A stretch of DNA of 14,841 nt, taken from NCBI GenBank assembly GCA_947624425.1, contig CANQKG010000014.1:1-14841 (forward strand), in the 5' to 3' direction. The notes beneath the pieces were generated by a model. It worked only from the letters and a program-made list of their open reading frames with translations. It searched no databases and was not told where the DNA came from. Shown one piece after another: positions 13,363-14,841 of this stretch. The translations under genes and the position numbers were made by a program. Numbering within the stretch: position 1 is the stretch's first letter; every line of letters starts with the position of its first letter. This stretch comes from an uncultured Clostridia bacterium (GTDB lineage Bacteria; Bacillota; Clostridia; Oscillospirales; Ruminococcaceae).

Positions 13363-14841
13363 ATGGGAATCACAATTGCCCTTGCGGGCAACCCGAACAG
13401 CGGTAAAACCACCCTGTTCAACGCATTGACCGGCTCGAACCAGTTTGTCGGGAACTGGCCCGGGGTCACGGTGGAGAAGAAGGAGGGCAAGCTCAAACGG
13501 CATACCGACGTCACCGTCACCGACCTGCCGGGCATCTACTCGCTTTCGCCCTACACGCTGGAGGAGGTCGTCGCCAGGGATTATCTGGTGCATGAGCGTC
13601 CGAATGCGATCCTCAATATCGTGGACGGCACCAATCTGGAGCGGAACCTCTATCTGACGACCCAACTGACCGAACTGGGAATACCGGTGGTGGTGGCGGT
13701 CAATATGATGGACGTGGTCCGGAAAAACGGCGACCGGATCCGAATCGAGGAACTGTCCAGACAGCTTGGCTGTCGGGTGGTGGAGATCTCCGCACTCAAG
13801 GGTACGGGCATCACCGAAGCCGCCGAAGCGGCGGTCAGCGCGGCACAGGGGGAAGTAACGATCCCCCAGCACAGCTTTTCGGGCGCGGTGGAGCACGCAA
13901 TCGCACATATCGAGGAAGCGGCAGTACATCATCTACCCGCCGAGCAGCAGCGGTGGTACGCCATCAAGATTTTTGAGCGGGACGATAAAATTTTAGAGGA
14001 ATTACAGCTTTCCGAAAGCCTGCGGCAGCATATCGAGCAGGATATTGCCGCTGCCGAGGCGGAAATGGACGATGACGCTGAGAGCATCATCACAAACGAG
14101 CGGTATGTTTATATTGCCTCGGTCATCAAAAGCTGCTATCAAAAGCGCCATGCCGGAAAGCTGTCGGTGTCGGATCGGATCGATAAAGTGGTGACCAACC
14201 GGTTCGCGGCACTGCCGATCTTTGCACTGGTGATGTTTGTCGTTTACTATGTTTCGATCACAACGGTCGGCACATGGGCGACCGATTGGGCGAACGACGG
14301 TCTGTTCGGCGACGGCTGGCACCTGTTTGGGATCGGCGCTTCGGCATATGAGGAGGATATGACCGCCTATGCCAAGGAGAATATCTGGACGGACGAGCTG
14401 ATCGGCATCGCAGAAGACGCGAAGGCGGCGGGCGTAGTCGGCGCGGAGGATATTCTCGATGCGGTGGCGGAGGAAGATTTCGGCGGCTTTGACGAGGCAT
14501 ACGGCACCTTTTCCGATGCGCTGGCGGAGGCGGGCTTTGATTTGACCGGCATTTATGACGCGGCGATGGAGGATGCGCCGGATACCTCCGAATACGGCGT
14601 TTGGGTGCCGGGGATCCCGGTGCTGGTGGAAAGCGGGCTGACCGCAATCGGCTGTGCCGATTGGCTGTCCGGACTGATTTTGGATGGGATCGTCGGCGGC
14701 GTCGGCGCGGTGCTGGGTTTTGTGCCGCAGATGTTTGTGCTGTTTATCTTTCTGGCATTTTTGGAGGCGTGCGGCTATATGGCGCGGATCGCCTTTGTGA
14801 TGGACCGTATCTTCCGAAAATTCGGACTGTCGGGCAAATCC
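13363..14841 (+). CDS. feoB: Ferrous iron transporter FeoB, N-terminal 493 residues (cut by window end)
   Basis: FeoB imports Fe2+ across the cytoplasmic membrane. The N-terminal G domain has G1 GNPNSGKTT (residues 9-17), Thr36 in WPGVTVEKK (G2), DLPG (54-57, G3), NMMD (114-117, G4) and ISALKG (142-147, G5). A helical GDI-like region follows (about 170-265). The membrane part starts near 281, and the conserved LEACGYMARIAFVMDR lies at 467-482. Between the first two membrane helices there is a long acidic segment (about 325-412) absent from E. coli FeoB as I recall it. The start ATG at 13363 has a GGGGA run at 13351-13355 seven bases before it. The frame is open to the last base, and the C-terminal Gate and membrane helices lie outside the window. 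Confidence 0.97.
   Translation, partial: MGITIALAGNPNSGKTTLFNALTGSNQFVGNWPGVTVEKKEGKLKRHTDVTVTDLPGIYSLSPYTLEEVVARDYLVHERPNAILNIVDGTNLERNLYLTTQLTELGIPVVVAVNMMDVVRKNGDRIRIEELSRQLGCRVVEISALKGTGITEAAEAAVSAAQGEVTIPQHSFSGAVEHAIAHIEEAAVHHLPAEQQRWYAIKIFERDDKILEELQLSESLRQHIEQDIAAAEAEMDDDAESIITNERYVYIASVIKSCYQKRHAGKLSVSDRIDKVVTNRFAALPIFALVMFVVYYVSITTVGTWATDWANDGLFGDGWHLFGIGASAYEEDMTAYAKENIWTDELIGIAEDAKAAGVVGAEDILDAVAEEDFGGFDEAYGTFSDALAEAGFDLTGIYDAAMEDAPDTSEYGVWVPGIPVLVESGLTAIGCADWLSGLILDGIVGGVGAVLGFVPQMFVLFIFLAFLEACGYMARIAFVMDRIFRKFGLSGKS

Overview
The window reads as a piece of the chromosome of a moderately GC-rich Firmicute of class Clostridia, most likely an uncultured gut relative of the Oscillospiraceae/Ruminococcaceae. 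The basis is strong Shine-Dalgarno sites, consensus sigma-A type promoters, a two-TM intramembrane-type histidine kinase, tandem FeoA plus FeoB, a QueH-type queuosine enzyme, and a palindromic intergenic element like those I recall from this group. The lineage is inference, not a database match. Nothing suggests a prophage, plasmid or CRISPR locus.

Layout. 1-141: possible 3' end of a gene, closed by a clean terminator. 142-521: a 380-base stretch without a convincing gene, holding that terminator, a doubtful short reading frame and the terminator of a tRNA gene. 522-606: tRNA-Leu(UAG) on the minus strand, divergent from dut (dUTPase, 749-1255). 1331-5503: four genes on the plus strand, murC, alr, an OmpR-type response regulator and a sensor kinase, whose stop and start codons overlap at every junction. 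5504-5752: an 88-bp palindromic element with a duplicated left end, a terminator-like hairpin, and a promoter with GTCACC repeats. 5753-9135: an ABC transporter (ATPase plus 900-residue FtsX-type permease). 9183-10985: L-fucose isomerase on the minus strand, convergent with the transporter across a shared bidirectional terminator. 11142-12279: a small membrane methyltransferase-like protein and queH, coupled. 12314-12682: a DtxR-family iron regulator on the minus strand. 12847-14841: feoA, feoA and feoB (cut by the window end), divergent from the regulator.

How the genes work together. MurC and Alr act in peptidoglycan precursor synthesis. They appear to be co-transcribed with a two-component system whose kinase has almost no extracellular sensor, and which is followed by an ABC transporter under a separate promoter. 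This is the usual architecture of Bce/Van-like envelope-stress or antimicrobial-peptide modules, here joined to wall synthesis. In the last quarter, a DtxR/IdeR-like regulator probably represses feoAAB in iron-replete cells: two perfect GTTAG-N6-CTAAC palindromes sit on the feo promoter and a third near-match lies just before feoB.

Most of the window is ordinary core metabolism. The parts that most deserve a second look are the murC-alr-regulator-kinase overlap, the three iron boxes, the acidic insertion in FeoB, the GTCACC repeat array and the palindromic element.
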